Of a DNA stretch of 7,179 nt, positions 6,039 through 7,179 are shown piece by piece; position 1 is the stretch's first letter; every line of letters starts with the position of its first letter. Where the stretch lies: the NCBI GenBank assembly GCA_023416515.1, contig JAEZHP010000187.1, positions 1 to 7,179 on the forward strand, given 5' to 3'. The DNA is from Pseudomonadota bacterium (lineage in GTDB: Bacteria; Pseudomonadota; Alphaproteobacteria; Sphingomonadales; Sphingomonadaceae). Made by a program: the position numbers and the translations under genes. Below the pieces are notes generated by a model, which had not been told where the DNA came from, searched no databases, and saw nothing but the letters and a program-made list of their open reading frames with translations.

Positions 6039-6089
6039 GGCGAGCTGCGCTCGCCTACCCACCCCCAGCCCCTCCCTTCCAGGGAGGGG
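6039..6089 (-). repeat. Two-hairpin GC-rich repeat, copy B (inverted)
   Basis: On the plus strand hairpin 2 comes first: GGCGAGC (6039-6045) with GCTCGCC (6049-6055), loop TGC, which is GCA in repeat orientation. Then come the C-rich linker and hairpin 1, CCCCTCCCT (6069-6077) with AGGGAGGGG (6081-6089). Bases 6057-6089 are the inverted match of 5642-5674, with two differences. It ends 13 bases before the phoH start and upstream of the phoH Shine-Dalgarno. Confidence 0.85.
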
Positions 6090-6102
6090 AGAAAAGGATC
6101 TG

Positions 6103-7116
6103 ATGGCACAGCCTAAGAAACCTGCCGCACCTGCCGCTCGCGGTGCCGCAACGCCGCGCGCGCGAGTCGAGATCGAGTTCGAGCAGCCTCATCTGCTCGG
6201 CCCCCTGTTCGGCGAGTTCGACCGAAATCTCGTCGCGATCGAGGACCGCCTCGGGGTCTATATCGCCGCGCGCGGTTCCAAGGTGCAGATCGAGGGCGAT
6301 CCAGAGGCCGCCGCCCGCGCCCGCGAGGTGCTGGTCGGCCTCTACAACCGGCTCGATGAAGGACAAGACATCGACCAAGGCATGGTCGAGGCGATCATCG
6401 CCATGTCCAACCAGCCCACCCTCGACGGGATCGTTAGCGAGGAGGTCGTCCAAGCTCCCAAGGTGATGATCCGAACCCGCAAGAAGACGATCGTCCCGCG
6501 CTCGAAGACCCAGGCCGAATATATGGAGGCCCTGAACCGCGACGAGATGATCTTCGCATTGGGTCCGGCGGGCACCGGCAAGACCTATGTCGCCGTCGCC
6601 CAGGCGGTTCAGCAGCTGATCGGCGGAAGCGTCGACCGGCTCATCCTGTCGCGTCCGGCGGTCGAGGCGGGCGAGCGGCTTGGTTTCCTTCCGGGCGACA
6701 TGAAGGACAAGGTGGATCCCTATCTTCGGCCGCTCTACGACGCGCTCTACGACATGCTTCCGATGGAGCAGGTCGAGCGGCGCCTCGCGTCGGGCGAGAT
6801 CGAAATCGCTCCGATCGCCTTCATGCGCGGCCGAACCCTGTCAGACGCCTTCATCATTCTCGACGAGGCCCAGAACACCACGCCGCAGCAGATGAAGATG
6901 TTTTTGACGCGCTTCGGCATGCGCTCGCGCATGGTGATCTGCGGCGACCCTCATCAGACCGATCTTCCGCCCGGCGTGAAGTCCGGCCTCAACGACGCGG
7001 TCGAGAAGCTCGAGGGAATCGGCAAGCTGTCGATGATCCGCTTCGGCGCCGGCGACGTCGTCCGTCACCCGCTCGTCGGCAAGATCGTCGAGGCCTACGA
7101 GGGGCCGGGGTCGTGA
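6103..7116 (+). CDS. phoH: PhoH family ATPase
   Basis: A 337-residue cytoplasmic P-loop ATPase of the PhoH family. These proteins are linked to RNA metabolism and, by gene neighbourhood, to the YbeY endoribonuclease; the exact reaction is not settled. A basic, Ala/Pro-rich N-terminus (1-20) precedes a KH-like segment (about 22-85). The ATPase core follows, with Walker A GPAGTGKT at 154-161, LSRPAVEAGERLGFLPGD (182-199), Walker B FIILDEAQNTT at 250-260 (D254/E255) and CGDPHQTDLP (280-289, the sensor-like GDxxQ). VEAYEG at the end is typical. ATG 6103 follows AAGGA at 6094-6098. miaB-phoH-ybeY is a common order in Proteobacteria. Here the DUF559 cassette separates miaB from phoH, so phoH relies either on read-through across 486 bases or on a promoter inside the cassette. 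Confidence 0.95.
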   Translation: MAQPKKPAAPAARGAATPRARVEIEFEQPHLLGPLFGEFDRNLVAIEDRLGVYIAARGSKVQIEGDPEAAARAREVLVGLYNRLDEGQDIDQGMVEAIIAMSNQPTLDGIVSEEVVQAPKVMIRTRKKTIVPRSKTQAEYMEALNRDEMIFALGPAGTGKTYVAVAQAVQQLIGGSVDRLILSRPAVEAGERLGFLPGDMKDKVDPYLRPLYDALYDMLPMEQVERRLASGEIEIAPIAFMRGRTLSDAFIILDEAQNTTPQQMKMFLTRFGMRSRMVICGDPHQTDLPPGVKSGLNDAVEKLEGIGKLSMIRFGAGDVVRHPLVGKIVEAYEGPGS

Positions 7117-7129
7117 CCCAGTGTGCAAT

Positions 7130-7168
7130 CCTCCCCGGAACGGGGAGGGGGACCATGCGAAGCATGGT
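7130..7168 (+). repeat. Two-hairpin GC-rich repeat, variant copy C
   Basis: Hairpin 1 is CCTCCCCG (7130-7137) with CGGGGAGG (7141-7148), loop GAA. Hairpin 2 is ACCATGC (7152-7158) with GCATGGT (7162-7168), loop GAA. The layout is that of copies A and B, but the linker is shorter and the stems differ. It starts 14 bases after the phoH stop and may run past the window end. It has no T-tract, so a terminator role is uncertain. Confidence 0.75.
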
Positions 7169-7179
7169 GGATGTCTCTT

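Noticed and set aside
5606..6103. 165-residue plus-strand frame crossing the DUF559 cassette and ending on the phoH start
   Set aside because: Antisense to an intact DUF559 domain; it has no recognisable domain and reads through both repeats. Its stop touching the phoH ATG is probably chance.
7108..7119. Near-palindrome GGGTCGTGACCC at the phoH stop
   Set aside because: Short, with a 2-base centre that cannot form a hairpin loop; likely chance in GC-rich sequence.
1..7179. CRISPR array or transposase gene
   Set aside because: No regularly spaced direct repeats and no DDE, tyrosine or serine recombinase motifs in any frame examined.

Overview
This is a GC-rich chromosomal window that looks like an alphaproteobacterium, most probably of the order Sphingomonadales. 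The pointers are the protein styles (a MucR/Ros zinc-finger regulator, a Fur-family protein without the structural CxxC, an NFU1-type NifU protein), the gene order fur - plsC - miaB - phoH, and short GC-rich hairpin repeats of a kind common between genes in sphingomonads. The assignment rests on recognition, not on a database search.

Layout. At the left, on the minus strand, is a small secreted protein with a signal peptide and two cysteine-pair repeats (95-628). The first 94 bases hold no gene I can support. About 60 bp further on, the plus strand begins a long co-directional run: nfuA-like Fe-S carrier (688-1257), a nested palindromic repeat (1265-1348), tsaB (1357-1986), rimI (1983-2465, ATGA overlap with tsaB), a MucR-family regulator (2569-2997), a strong hairpin (3017-3043), a Fur-family regulator (3106-3528), a PlsC-type acyltransferase (3542-4300) and miaB (4297-5616, ATGA overlap with plsC). 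A DUF559 nuclease-like gene then lies on the minus strand (5600-6022), framed by an inverted pair of two-hairpin repeats. The plus-strand run resumes with phoH (6103-7116), and the window ends in a third two-hairpin repeat. ybeY would be expected next, but it is not visible.

How the genes relate. Most are conserved housekeeping functions: Fe-S delivery (NfuA, which may also serve MiaB, itself a [4Fe-4S] radical-SAM enzyme), tRNA A37 modification (TsaB for t6A, MiaB for ms2i6A), protein N-acetylation (RimI), phospholipid synthesis (PlsC) and an RNA-related ATPase (PhoH). Two global-type regulators (MucR, Fur) sit in the middle, each with its own palindromic leader, which suggests separate transcription starts.

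The accessory signal is in the repeats. The most interesting unit is the DUF559 gene between inverted copies of a two-hairpin repeat, set antisense between miaB and phoH, two genes that are usually adjacent in one operon. It looks like an inserted cassette, although mobility is inference. No CRISPR array, rRNA, tRNA or recognisable transposase was seen.
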